Source: Terriglobia bacterium (GTDB taxonomy: Bacteria; Acidobacteriota; Terriglobia; Terriglobales; SCQP01). Taken from it: a DNA stretch of 64,000 nt. The stretch is taken from contig JAJPKR010000014.1 in the NCBI GenBank assembly GCA_021323595.1, positions 62,001-126,000 on the forward strand, in the 5' to 3' direction. The notes beneath the pieces were generated by a model. That model saw only the letters and a program-made list of their open reading frames with translations, did no database searches and had not been told where the DNA came from. The position numbers and the translations under genes are program-made. The number at the start of each line of letters is the position of its first letter. Position 1 is the stretch's first letter. Positions 1 through 9,582 of the stretch are shown in pieces.

Positions 1-1
1 G

Positions 2-502
2 CCTCCGATCGTGGAGATTGAAAAGAAAACCTCCGTCCAGGTGGACAAGCTCAAGCTGGCGCTGCGGATTGACCGGATGGACCGCGTCAGCGACGGCGAG
101 ATCGTGATCGATTACAAGACCGGGGAGGCGAGAAAGCAGGCTTGGGAGAGCGAGCGTCCGGACGAGCCGCAAGTACCCTTGTATGCCGGATTCGCTTCCG
201 CGCAGCCGGTCGCCGCGGCCTTCGCACGACTCAAGCCGGGTAAGGAGGGCTTCGAGGGATGGGCCGACCGGAAGGGGCGACTGCCGGGAGTCGAGGCCGC
301 ACCGCGCGACTGGGCCGATCATTTGGAGGCCTGGCGCACGGCGCTAAAGCAGCTTGCCCGCGAATTTCTCGCCGGAGATGCCCGAATCGCGCCCAAGCAC
401 GGGAGCGATACCTGCCGCTTCTGCGACCTCGGAGTGCTATGCCGGGTCGCCGAACTGGAACCGCCCGCGGCCGCCGGCGACGACGGCGAGGAGGAGGCAT
501 GA
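2..502 (+). CDS. PD-(D/E)XK nuclease domain protein, AddB-like C-terminus (5' truncated by window edge)
   Basis: Open from the window start in frame 2. IDYKTG nuclease motif and CxxCx5C (CRFCDLGVLC), as in the AddB-type C-terminal Fe-S region. Stop overlaps the next ATG (ATGA). Confidence 0.75.
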   Translation, partial: PPIVEIEKKTSVQVDKLKLALRIDRMDRVSDGEIVIDYKTGEARKQAWESERPDEPQVPLYAGFASAQPVAAAFARLKPGKEGFEGWADRKGRLPGVEAAPRDWADHLEAWRTALKQLAREFLAGDARIAPKHGSDTCRFCDLGVLCRVAELEPPAAAGDDGEEEA

Positions 503-3500
503 GCGGAGCGGCGACGGCGGGGGCGCTCGAGGCCGAAGACCGCGCGGCGCGGCAGGCGGCGCTCGAACCCAGCCTCTCCGCCATCGTCGAGGCGCCGGCG
601 GGCGCCGGGAAAACGGAATTGCTGATCCAGCGCTACCTGCGCTTGCTGGCCGTGGTCGAAGAGCCCGAGCGCATCCTGGCGCTGACGTTTACCCGCAAAG
701 CCGCGGCGGAAATGCGCCTGCGCATCGCCGCCGCGTTGCGCTCGGCGACCGCCGCCGAGCCGGCCCAGGAGCCCGCGCGCACGCGGTGGCGGCTGGCCCG
801 CGAAGCGCTGCACCGCGATCGGACGCGCGATTGGCGGCTGCTCGAAAATCCGGCGCGGCTGCGCGCCCTGACGTTCGACGGCTTCTGCCGCGCTTTGGTC
901 GCGCGCACGCCCTGGCAGTCGCGGCTGGGCAGTTTGCCCGTGGAACCGGAAGCCGCCGATCACGTGTTTCCGCTGGCGGCGCAGCGGCTGCTTGAGACGA
1001 AGGCCGAGGATCCGGTCGGCGCGGCGCTGCGCGTGGTGCTCGACCATCTCAACAACGATTGGCCGCGGCTCGAGAAGCTGATCGGCAAGATGCTCGGCCG
1101 CCGCGATCAATGGATGCGGCACCTCTTTCAGGCGCCGGACGCGGTGGACGAATGGCGCGAGCGGCTGGAGTCAAGTCTGGCCGGGGCGATTCGCGCGGCG
1201 TTGCGGCGCGCGCGGGCGGCGATCCAGGCCAACGGCGCCTCCGACGATCTCGCCGCGGCGGCCGGGCTGGGCGAGCTGCCGGGGATCGAGCCGGGCGAAT
1301 TGGGGGCGTGGCAGGAGATCGCCAATCTGGCGCTGACCCACAATGGCGACCGGCGCAAGAGGGTTCCGAAGGACCTCCCGGGAGCGAAGGAAGTTTGGAA
1401 GCGCGCGGTAGACGCCCTGGACGATGCGGCCTGCGAGGCGCTCGCCCACCTGTGCGATCTGCCGCCGGCACACTATGACGACGCGCAGTGGCAGGTGCTG
1501 GCACGGCTGATCGTGCTGCTGCAACGCGCCGCCGCCGACCTCAAGCTCGCCTTCCGCGCCAGCGCGACGGTAGATTTCATCGAAGTCGCGCAGGCGGCGC
1601 GGGCGGCGCTGGGCGACGAGAGCGAGCCCAGCGATCTCGCCTACGCGCTCGACGGCCAGCTGGAACACATTTTGGTGGACGAGTTTCAAGACACCTCGGT
1701 GGCGCAGTACGAGCTGCTGCGGCGGCTGATTCGCGAATGGACGCCGGGCGAGGGGCGGAGCATTTTTCTGGTCGGCGATCCCAAGCAGTCCATCTACCGG
1801 TTCCGCGAGGCGGAAGTGGCGCTGTTTTTACGCGTGCAGGAGGAGGGGCTGGATCATTGGCCGCTGGCGCGGCTGCGGCTGCGGCGCAACTTCCGCTCGC
1901 ACCCAAAACTGATCGGCTGGATGAACCTAGCCGGCGCAGCGATCTTTCCGAGCCGCGCGGACGAGGCGATGCGCGCGGTTCCCTTCGAAGCTTCGGTGGC
2001 GGGCACGGGAGCGGCGGGCACGGGCATCGTCGAGATGCGGCTGATCGCCAAGCGCGACGACGAGGGCGAAGCCGCGGCGGTGGTGGAGATCGTGCAGGCG
2101 GCGCGGCGGCGTTCCCCGGCGGCGCAGATCGCGGTCTTGGTTCGCGCCCGGTCCCACGCGACGGCGATTCTGGCGCACTTACAGGCGGCGGCGATTCCCA
2201 CGCGGGCGGTGGAGATGGAGCCGCTCGAAGGCCGCTCCGTGGTGCGGGACTTGTGGGCGCTGACGCGGGCGCTGGCGCAGCCGATGGATCGCGTCGCCTG
2301 GCTGGCGCTGCTGCGCGCGCCATGGTGCGGCTGCACCCTGACCGATCTGCTGGCGCTGGCCGGCAGCGAAGCCGACGCGCCGGTCTGGACGTCGTTGCAG
2401 GATGCGGCGCGGCTGGCGGGGATGGCCAGCGCCAGCCGCGCCGCCGCGCTGCGCGTGGCGGAGGTGCTGAAGGCGGCCATCGGCGAACGGGAACGGGGCT
2501 CCTGGCGCCGCGCGGTGGAAGGCGCCTGGGTGGCGCTGGGCGGGCCTGCTGGCCTCGCGGATGGCGGCGAGTTCGCCGACGCACAAGCGTTTTTGCGTTT
2601 GCTCGATCAACTCGAAGCCGCAGGCTCCCGCGGCGATCTGGATGAGCTCGCCAGCCGCTTGGAGGAATTGAGCGCCGAACCGCAGCCCGCGGCGCCGACC
2701 GCGGTGCAGGTGATGACGATTCACAAGGCGAAGGGCCTGGAGTTCGACGTGGTCATCCTGCCCGGGCTGGGACGGCGCGCGCGACAGGATGCCAAGCCGC
2801 TGCTGCGCTGGGACGAGGTCATCGAGGAAGGAGAAGCCAAGCTGCTGCTGGCGCCGATCGCGGCGCCGGGCCAACCGGACGCGATCGAACAGTACTTGAG
2901 CAAGATCGAACGGGGGCGCGAGCGCGAAGACATGAAGCGCCTGCTCTACGTGGCGCTGACCCGCGCCAAGAGCGAGCTGTATTTGTTGGGGAATGTCACC
3001 GAGGCCAATGCCACGACGCTGCTGGGGGTGTTGCGCCCGGCGATCGCCGCGAAAGCCTGGGCGGCGGCGGCCGCGCCCGTGGCGGCGGGCGCGCCTCTGC
3101 CGGCGGCAGCGGCCGCACCCATGCCGGCGGCGGCGCCGCACCGCTTCCGCCGACTGGCCGCGGGCTGGCAGCCGCCGGCGCCGCCGCCGGACGTGTTGCC
3201 GCGACGCCGCTCCGCCACGGTCACGGCATCGCCGGACGAGATCGGCTTCCGGTGGGCGGGCCATCCGCGGCGGCAGATCGGGGTGGTGGTGCATGCCTGC
3301 CTGTGCCAGATGGCGCGCACGAGCGGCGCGCTGCCGGCGGAAGCGGCCATCCGCGGCGCCTTGCGACAGCAGGGACTGGGCGGCACGGCGCTGGCCGACG
3401 CCGCCAGGGAAGTGCTGCGCGCGCTGAGCGGCGCGGCTGCCGACGAGCGCGGCCGCTGGATTCTCGCCGATCACGCCGAAGGGGCGAGCGAACAAGAGCT

Positions 3501-3813
3501 GGCGGGCTGGACCGGCGAAGGGTACGTGCACGCGCGCGTGGACCGCACGTTTGTCGCCGACGGCACGCGCTGGATCATCGATTACAAGACGGGCGTCCAC
3601 GAGGGCGGCGACCTGGACGCGTTTTTGCAGAGCGAACAGGAGCGGTACCGACCGCAGCTCGAGACCTACGCCCGGCTGTTTCGGGCGCTCGACCCGCGGC
3701 CGGCGCGCATGGCGCTGTTTTTTCCCCTGCTTCGCCGCGCCGACGGCCGCCTGATCTTTCTCGATTGGGCGGCCGGCGCGGCCGCCGCCAGCCCGCGCAC
3801 GCCGCGCGGCTGA
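499..3813 (+). CDS. UvrD/AddA/RecB-like helicase with C-terminal PD-(D/E)XK nuclease domain
   Basis: Walker A EAPAGAGKTELL, LTFTRKAAAEM, LVDEFQDTS, VGDPKQSIYRFREAE, MTIHKAKGLEFDVVILPG, LLYVALTRAK, and C-terminal WIIDYKTG. The true start is the ATG at 499, not the track start at 259. Confidence 0.9.
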   Translation: MSGAATAGALEAEDRAARQAALEPSLSAIVEAPAGAGKTELLIQRYLRLLAVVEEPERILALTFTRKAAAEMRLRIAAALRSATAAEPAQEPARTRWRLAREALHRDRTRDWRLLENPARLRALTFDGFCRALVARTPWQSRLGSLPVEPEAADHVFPLAAQRLLETKAEDPVGAALRVVLDHLNNDWPRLEKLIGKMLGRRDQWMRHLFQAPDAVDEWRERLESSLAGAIRAALRRARAAIQANGASDDLAAAAGLGELPGIEPGELGAWQEIANLALTHNGDRRKRVPKDLPGAKEVWKRAVDALDDAACEALAHLCDLPPAHYDDAQWQVLARLIVLLQRAAADLKLAFRASATVDFIEVAQAARAALGDESEPSDLAYALDGQLEHILVDEFQDTSVAQYELLRRLIREWTPGEGRSIFLVGDPKQSIYRFREAEVALFLRVQEEGLDHWPLARLRLRRNFRSHPKLIGWMNLAGAAIFPSRADEAMRAVPFEASVAGTGAAGTGIVEMRLIAKRDDEGEAAAVVEIVQAARRRSPAAQIAVLVRARSHATAILAHLQAAAIPTRAVEMEPLEGRSVVRDLWALTRALAQPMDRVAWLALLRAPWCGCTLTDLLALAGSEADAPVWTSLQDAARLAGMASASRAAALRVAEVLKAAIGERERGSWRRAVEGAWVALGGPAGLADGGEFADAQAFLRLLDQLEAAGSRGDLDELASRLEELSAEPQPAAPTAVQVMTIHKAKGLEFDVVILPGLGRRARQDAKPLLRWDEVIEEGEAKLLLAPIAAPGQPDAIEQYLSKIERGREREDMKRLLYVALTRAKSELYLLGNVTEANATTLLGVLRPAIAAKAWAAAAAPVAAGAPLPAAAAAPMPAAAPHRFRRLAAGWQPPAPPPDVLPRRRSATVTASPDEIGFRWAGHPRRQIGVVVHACLCQMARTSGALPAEAAIRGALRQQGLGGTALADAAREVLRALSGAAADERGRWILADHAEGASEQELAGWTGEGYVHARVDRTFVADGTRWIIDYKTGVHEGGDLDAFLQSEQERYRPQLETYARLFRALDPRPARMALFFPLLRRADGRLIFLDWAAGAAAASPRTPRG

Positions 3814-3851
3814 TCGCTCGCGGCGGCCGGCGTGCGCTAAGGTGGAATTGC

Positions 3852-5534
3852 TTGCCGCCTTCCCGCCGACTGCTCGCTTCGCCGGGCACGATCTTCGCCG
3901 CCGCCGCGGTTTTACGGCTGGGCTTCGCTTGGCATTATGTCCATCGCTTCCAGCCCGGCGCCGCCGCGGTCTTGCCGTTTCTTTTCGAGCCGGGCAACGT
4001 CGCCCGCTCGCTGGCTCTCGGCCACGGCTTCGGTTCCCCGCTGCACATTCCCTCGGGACCGACGGCGTGGGTGGCGCCGGTTTATCCTTGGCTGCTCGCG
4101 GCGATCTTCAAAATTTTCGGCGTCTATACCTTGGGCGCATTCGCCGCCGCCGCGTTGCTGAATATCGTGGCGTGCGCGACGGTCGTCTTTCCGCTGGCCG
4201 CGATCGGCCGGCGGCTGGGCCGCCCCGGCGCGGGCGCGCTCGCCGGCTGGCTGTGGGCGACGTTCCCGAACGCCATCATGCTGCCGGCCGAGAGCATGTG
4301 GCCAGCCTGCCTGGCGGCCCTGTTGGGCACGATCGCCCTCGCTTGGGCGCTGCGGCTGGGAGAGGTTACGGCGCCCGGCGCAAAGACCGCCACGCCGGCC
4401 GCTTCACCCAGGGGCCGCGGGGAGTGGGCGGGATACGGATTGCTATGGGCGCTAATCTTGATGACCGCGCCGGCGCTGCTCTCGCTGCTGGCGTGCCACC
4501 TGCTCTGGCTCGGGTTGCGGCGGCGCCGATTGCGGCGGGCATGGGCGGGGAGACTGGCGCTGTGCCTCGGCGTCATCGCGCTCGGCTGTTTGCCATGGAC
4601 GCTGCGCAACGCGCGGCGCCTGCACGCGTTCATACCGCTGCGCTCCGATCTCGGGTTAGCGCTCTGGATCGGCAACAATCCGCAGGCCACGATTTGGCCC
4701 AACGGCGCGCTGCATCCTTTCAACGACGCCGCCGAGCGCACTCGCTACCTGGAGGAAGGCGAAGCCGTATACATGCGCGGCAAGCTGCGCGCGGCGCTGG
4801 CGTACATGGCGGCCGATCCCGGGGCGACGGCGCGGCGGGCGGCGGCGCGCGGCGTCGCGCTGTGGGCGGGCGGCGAGCCGCATCCCTGGCAAGCGCTGCG
4901 GCACAATCGGTCGGGGACGTTCCGCTTCGTGCTGGCGTTCAATTTGGCGCTGGGGTTCGGGACCCTGCTCGGTTTGACGCTGGCGGCAGGATGGCGGGCG
5001 GCATGGTTCTGGCCGGTGGCGGCGTATCCGGTGGTCTTTCCCTGCGCGTATTACCTCACCGGCGCCTTGCCGCGCTATTTGCTGCCCATCCAACCGGTCT
5101 CGGCGCTGCTGACGGCGATAAGCTTGGCGGCAGTGAGCGGGCGCTGGGCGGGGCGCCGGACTTATGATGGGGCGCATGAGCACGCGCGTGGCGGGCGCGG
5201 CGAGCGCCGATACGCTCGCCGATCAGCGGCGCATGACCGCGGCGGAAAACTACTTCGCGTGGCAGGCGCGATGGGCGCGGCCTTATCTGGGGCGGCGCGT
5301 GCTCGAGGCCGGCTGCGGTATCGGCAATTTCAGCGCCGCGATCGGCGGCGGCGGCGCGCTGCTGGCCGTGGATCACGACCGCCGCTGCCTGGCGGAATGG
5401 CGGTGGCGCCATGGCGGGCGCGCCCAGTGGGAGGCGGCGGCGGCGGACTTGAGCGACGATTTCTTCGAGGAGTTGCGCGCCTGGGGCGCGGACACCTGCG
5501 TTTGCCTGAACGTGCTGGAGCACGTGGCGGATGA
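3852..5534 (+). CDS. Multi-pass membrane protein, glycosyltransferase family 39/ArnT-like
   Basis: Many hydrophobic segments in this frame; GHGFGSPLHIPSGPTAWVAPVYPWLLAAIFKIFG is typical of GT39-like proteins. Start (TTG about 3852) is uncertain. The 3' end runs 371 nt into the next gene. Confidence 0.65.
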   Translation: MPPSRRLLASPGTIFAAAAVLRLGFAWHYVHRFQPGAAAVLPFLFEPGNVARSLALGHGFGSPLHIPSGPTAWVAPVYPWLLAAIFKIFGVYTLGAFAAAALLNIVACATVVFPLAAIGRRLGRPGAGALAGWLWATFPNAIMLPAESMWPACLAALLGTIALAWALRLGEVTAPGAKTATPAASPRGRGEWAGYGLLWALILMTAPALLSLLACHLLWLGLRRRRLRRAWAGRLALCLGVIALGCLPWTLRNARRLHAFIPLRSDLGLALWIGNNPQATIWPNGALHPFNDAAERTRYLEEGEAVYMRGKLRAALAYMAADPGATARRAAARGVALWAGGEPHPWQALRHNRSGTFRFVLAFNLALGFGTLLGLTLAAGWRAAWFWPVAAYPVVFPCAYYLTGALPRYLLPIQPVSALLTAISLAAVSGRWAGRRTYDGAHEHARGGRGERRYARRSAAHDRGGKLLRVAGAMGAALSGAARARGRLRYRQFQRRDRRRRRAAGRGSRPPLPGGMAVAPWRARPVGGGGGGLERRFLRGVARLGRGHLRLPERAGARGG

Positions 5535-5904
5535 CCGGCGCGCGCTGGCGCGCCTGGCGGCGGTGATCGTTCCCGGCGGCAGGATCATTTTGTTGGTGCC
5601 GGCGTTTCCGGCGCTATTCGGCCCCATCGACCGGGCGCTGGGCCACCATCGCCGCTACACGCGCGCCGGTCTGGCGGCGATGGCGCGCGAAGCGGCGCTG
5701 CGAATTCGGCTGGCGCGCTATATGAACCTGGCCGGCTTTTTCGGCTGGTGGATCAACGCGCGCCTGCTGCGCCGGCGGGCGCAATCGCCGGCGCAGATCG
5801 CGGTCTTTAACCGGCTGGCGCCGGTCCTAGCCAAGCTCGAAACCGCCGCACCGCCGCCCTTCGGTCTTTCGCTATTCGCGGTGTTGGAGAAGGACGCGGC
5901 ATGA
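5164..5904 (+). CDS. Class I SAM-dependent methyltransferase
   Basis: [12 protein letters not shown] motif [16 protein letters not shown]; start 5164 or 5176. Confidence 0.85.
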   Translation: MMGRMSTRVAGAASADTLADQRRMTAAENYFAWQARWARPYLGRRVLEAGCGIGNFSAAIGGGGALLAVDHDRRCLAEWRWRHGGRAQWEAAAADLSDDFFEELRAWGADTCVCLNVLEHVADDRRALARLAAVIVPGGRIILLVPAFPALFGPIDRALGHHRRYTRAGLAAMAREAALRIRLARYMNLAGFFGWWINARLLRRRAQSPAQIAVFNRLAPVLAKLETAAPPPFGLSLFAVLEKDAA

Positions 5905-6668
5905 AGGTCTCCATCCTGATGCCGGTCTATAACGAATTTCCAACCCTCCTGCGCGTGCTGCGCCGGGTGCGCCAGGCGCCGCTGCCGGCCGGCTGCGAGC
6001 GCGAGATCATCGTCGTGGACGACGGCTCGACGGATGGAACCGCGGATCTCTTGGCGGCGATCGCCGCTTCCGGCCAGGCGCGGGTCTTGCGGGCCGAGCA
6101 GCGCGGCGGCAAAGGAGCGGCGCTGCGGGCGGGCTTGGCGCTGGCCAGCGGCGAGGTGATCGTGATCCAGGATGGCGATCTCGAATACGACCCGCGCGAC
6201 TATCGCGCGCTGCTCGCGCCGATTCTGGAGGAGAACGCCGAGGCCGTCTATGGTTCGCGGTTTTTGCGGCAAACGCGGCCGAGGGGGATGCGCTGGCGCA
6301 ACTTGCTCGCCAATCGCCTGCTCACCGCCGCCGCCAATCTGCTGTTCCAGGCCGGCCTCACCGACGAGGCGACGGCTTACAAGGCGTTTCGCGCCTCTTC
6401 GTTGCGCAATCTCGATTTACAGTGCGTGCGATTCGAGTTTTGTCCGGAAGTCACGGCCAAACTGCGGCGGCGAGGGATCGCGATTCGGGAAGTGCCCATC
6501 CGGTATCGCGGGCGGGGCGTCGCTGCGGGCAAGAAGATTCGCGCGCGCGACGGCGCCGAGGCGCTGTGGACGCTGCTCCGCTGGCGCTGGCAGCGGCTGC
6601 CGGCGGGCGCGGCCACGAGCGCCGCCGCGCCGCGCATCGGCCTGGCCGGATTCAGGCCGCTCAGCTAG
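5901..6668 (+). CDS. Glycosyltransferase family 2 (dolichol-phosphate mannosyltransferase-like)
   Basis: [49 protein letters not shown]; 4-nt ATGA overlap with the upstream gene. Confidence 0.9.
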   Translation: MKVSILMPVYNEFPTLLRVLRRVRQAPLPAGCEREIIVVDDGSTDGTADLLAAIAASGQARVLRAEQRGGKGAALRAGLALASGEVIVIQDGDLEYDPRDYRALLAPILEENAEAVYGSRFLRQTRPRGMRWRNLLANRLLTAAANLLFQAGLTDEATAYKAFRASSLRNLDLQCVRFEFCPEVTAKLRRRGIAIREVPIRYRGRGVAAGKKIRARDGAEALWTLLRWRWQRLPAGAATSAAAPRIGLAGFRPLS

Positions 6669-6743
6669 CGGTTCCCATCGCCGCGCGCCGGAATGCGCTA
6701 CCATCGCCATTTCCGGCAGGAACCGCCGGCCAGGAGCGTGCCG

Positions 6744-9164
6744 ATGAAGCCGAAATTAATCCTCGTAGTTTGCGCCTTGCTGCTAGGCTTCCACGCTTGG
6801 GCGGCGCCGTACCCCCACGACTACAACCTGACGCACGTCGAGCTGCATCTAGTTCCGAATTTTGCCAGACGCGCGATCACCGCCGACGAAAGGCTGACCG
6901 CGAGGCCCTTGCGCGTGGATTTCCGCGAGCTGGTGCTGGATTGCGACGGACCCGAAATCGATTCGGTCACGAGCGCCGGGCGGACGCTTCCCTTTCAACT
7001 CGGCAACGGATTGTTGCGCATTGAATTGCCGAAGCCGGCGACCGCGGCCTTCAGCGTGGAGATCCGCTATCATCTGACGCCCACGGCGGGACTGGTGTTT
7101 TTCCCCGGCGACCTGGCCACGCCCGACCGCGCCACCTGGCTCTGGGCGTCGGGCGAGCCCAACGAGAATCACCACTGGCTGCCGATCTACGACCGGCCCA
7201 ACGACAAGGTCACCGCCGATTTCTACATCACCGCGCCAGCCGGGGACTGGGCCATCGCCAACGGCCGCCTGGCCGGGCGGCGCGCGCTGGCGGGCGGCGC
7301 GACGGAATTCCATTGGCAGGAGGTCCATCCGGTCTCGACCTACTTGCTGACGTTCTATGTCGGCCATTGGAACCGCATTGCGGACCGCGGCACGGGCGTG
7401 AACAGCGGGGTGCCGCTCGGCTACGACGTGCCGCCGGACGAATCGGCGGAGATCGCCCGCGCCGAATTCGGCCGGACGCCGGAAATGATGAGCTATTTCT
7501 CGTCGCTCACCGGCATTCCCTTTCCCTGGGAAAAATACGATCAAGTGAAGAATCCGGGGTTTTTCTCCGGGCTGGAGAACGCCAGCGCCACGGAATTTCC
7601 CGGGGACTATCCGCAAAACCCCACGCTCGCGAACATGCGCGCCGAAGCGCCTCAGCACGATGTCGGGATTTCCCATGAGCTGTCCCATCAATGGTTCGGC
7701 GATTTCGCGACCTGCCAGGATTGGAGCGACCTGTGGCTGAATGAAGGCTTCGCCACCTTCATGCAATACACCTGGGACGAGCACGCCAACGGCCGCGATC
7801 GCGCGATCGCGGATTGGGAGAGCAGCGCGCGCGGCTACTTCCGCGCCGCCGCCGCCCACGACCGCCCCATCGTGTACGCCAATTACGGCGATCCCTGGAG
7901 CATGTTCGACGCGATCACCTACAACAAAGGCGGCTGGGCGATCCGCATGCTGCAGGCGCAACTGGGCGACGCCGCCTTTTGGAAGGCGATCCACGCCTAT
8001 CTCAGCGCCTACGCGTACCAGCCCGCGGGAACGGAGAATTTCGAGCTGGCGTTCGAGCAGTCCACGCACCAGAATTTGAAGGGCTTTTTCCAGCGCTGGT
8101 TCTATGGCACCGGCTTCCCCGTATTTCAAGCCGCGTGGAGCTGGCAGCCGGCAAACGGCGGGCAGGCGGTGTTGCGCCTGCATCAGACCGGCGATCTGAT
8201 CTATACCGGCCCGCTCACCGTCGCGCTCTGGTCCCAGGGCTCCGAGCGGCGGCAACAGATCTCGATCCAGGAAGCGACGCAATCGTTCCGGCTGGCCGCG
8301 CCGGCGCAGCCGGAAATGATCTTGATCGACCCCGATCACACACTGTTGAAGCAGCTTGCGTGGACGAAATCCGCGGCGGAATGGCGCTACCAGGCCGTGC
8401 ACGCCCCTTGGAGCGTGGATCGCGAGAGCGCCCTGGACGAGTTGGCGCGAATGGCGCGCGGCAGCGAGCGGGCGGCGACGGCATCCTTTTTGGCGGCGCG
8501 CGTGGGAGCCGAGCCGGTGGCCGCCGCGGCGGATGACGCCCTGGACCGGCTCGCGGGACTCGATCCGGCGACGGCGCAACGGCTGGCCCTCCAGCGCCTG
8601 CAAGACGGCCAATTCCGCGTTCGCGCCGACGCCGCCGAGCTCCTCGGGAACTTGGCGCCGGGGCAAGCAGCCTTGCCCGGGGAGATCAGGCGACTGACAC
8701 GCCTTTTCACCTCCGACCCCATTTCCTCGGTGCGGGCGGCGGCGCTCGAGGCCTTGCTCACGGTGGATCGCGCCCACGCCGGCGACTATCTGCAGCGCGC
8801 GCTCACGATGAAGAGCTTCGAATGGCAGGTGGAAGCGACGGCGCTGCAACATTACCCGCGCATCGCCGGGCGGCAGGCGCTGCCCATCGAACAGGCGTGG
8901 GCCGCGCCGGACCGGCCGGCGGCGGCGCGAGCGGCGGCGCTCGCGGCCTTGGGGCAGCTCGGGTCCTCCGATCCGCGCACGCTGGCGCTGCTGCGGCAAG
9001 CGCTCGCCGGCCCGATCGGTGACACTCAGATCGAGGCCGCCTTCGCGCTCGCGCGCCTGCACGATCGGGCGTCGCTGCCCGCGATCGAACGCCTGGCGAA
9101 CGAAAACTGGATCGGCTTTTTCGTCCCCGCCTTCTCAGCGGCGGCGGCACAACTCAGCCGCTAG
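6744..9164 (+). CDS. M1 family aminopeptidase with C-terminal HEAT-like repeats, secreted
   Basis: Signal peptide MKPKLILVVCALLLGFHAWA; zinc motif HELSHQWFGD..LWLNEGFATF; repeated helical A/L/R segments at the C-terminus. Confidence 0.9.
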   Translation: MKPKLILVVCALLLGFHAWAAPYPHDYNLTHVELHLVPNFARRAITADERLTARPLRVDFRELVLDCDGPEIDSVTSAGRTLPFQLGNGLLRIELPKPATAAFSVEIRYHLTPTAGLVFFPGDLATPDRATWLWASGEPNENHHWLPIYDRPNDKVTADFYITAPAGDWAIANGRLAGRRALAGGATEFHWQEVHPVSTYLLTFYVGHWNRIADRGTGVNSGVPLGYDVPPDESAEIARAEFGRTPEMMSYFSSLTGIPFPWEKYDQVKNPGFFSGLENASATEFPGDYPQNPTLANMRAEAPQHDVGISHELSHQWFGDFATCQDWSDLWLNEGFATFMQYTWDEHANGRDRAIADWESSARGYFRAAAAHDRPIVYANYGDPWSMFDAITYNKGGWAIRMLQAQLGDAAFWKAIHAYLSAYAYQPAGTENFELAFEQSTHQNLKGFFQRWFYGTGFPVFQAAWSWQPANGGQAVLRLHQTGDLIYTGPLTVALWSQGSERRQQISIQEATQSFRLAAPAQPEMILIDPDHTLLKQLAWTKSAAEWRYQAVHAPWSVDRESALDELARMARGSERAATASFLAARVGAEPVAAAADDALDRLAGLDPATAQRLALQRLQDGQFRVRADAAELLGNLAPGQAALPGEIRRLTRLFTSDPISSVRAAALEALLTVDRAHAGDYLQRALTMKSFEWQVEATALQHYPRIAGRQALPIEQAWAAPDRPAAARAAALAALGQLGSSDPRTLALLRQALAGPIGDTQIEAAFALARLHDRASLPAIERLANENWIGFFVPAFSAAAAQLSR

Positions 9165-9559
9165 CGGTAGACCGAAATCTGGCGCTGCGGGCGCTTGAGC
9201 TCAATATTGATGAGCTCGTCGGCATGGCGCACGTAATAGTAGTCGCCCCAAGTTTGGTACCCGGACGCGATTACCTGAATCAACAAGACGCCCGGCACGA
9301 AGCCGCTGATGGTGGCGTTGCCCTTCGAATCGCTCTTGAGCTCGACGTGCAAAGGATCCTTCACCTTTTGCCATTGCAAGTCGCCCACCTGGGTCAGCAC
9401 CACGCCGGCGTTGGCGATCGGCTGATGGCTGCGGTTGAAGACGTGAACCGTGACCTTGCAATCGATCGGCTCGGGCTTCTTCTTGGCGAGAGCCACCAGC
9501 CCGCCCATCGCCAGCACGGCGACAAGCGCCCAGCCGATGCGAGGCGCCCGGGAACTCAT
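9161..9559 (-). CDS. Small membrane-anchored protein with carboxypeptidase-regulatory-like (Ig) domain
   Basis: N-terminal TM (WALVAVLAMGGLVALA), then VTVHVFNRSHQPIANAGVVLTQ...SDSKGNATISGFVPGVLLIQVIASGYQ. Confidence 0.6.
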   Translation of the reverse strand: MSSRAPRIGWALVAVLAMGGLVALAKKKPEPIDCKVTVHVFNRSHQPIANAGVVLTQVGDLQWQKVKDPLHVELKSDSKGNATISGFVPGVLLIQVIASGYQTWGDYYYVRHADELINIELKRPQRQISVYR

Positions 9560-9582
9560 GTGTGCATTGTATATTGCCAGGC

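Noticed and set aside
259-498. N-terminal extension of the AddA-like ORF
   Set aside because: Overlaps the upstream nuclease gene in another frame; the ATGA-coupled start at 499 is far more plausible.
6849-9062. 737-aa minus-strand ORF antisense to the M1 aminopeptidase
   Set aside because: High-GC shadow ORF; no domain signals.
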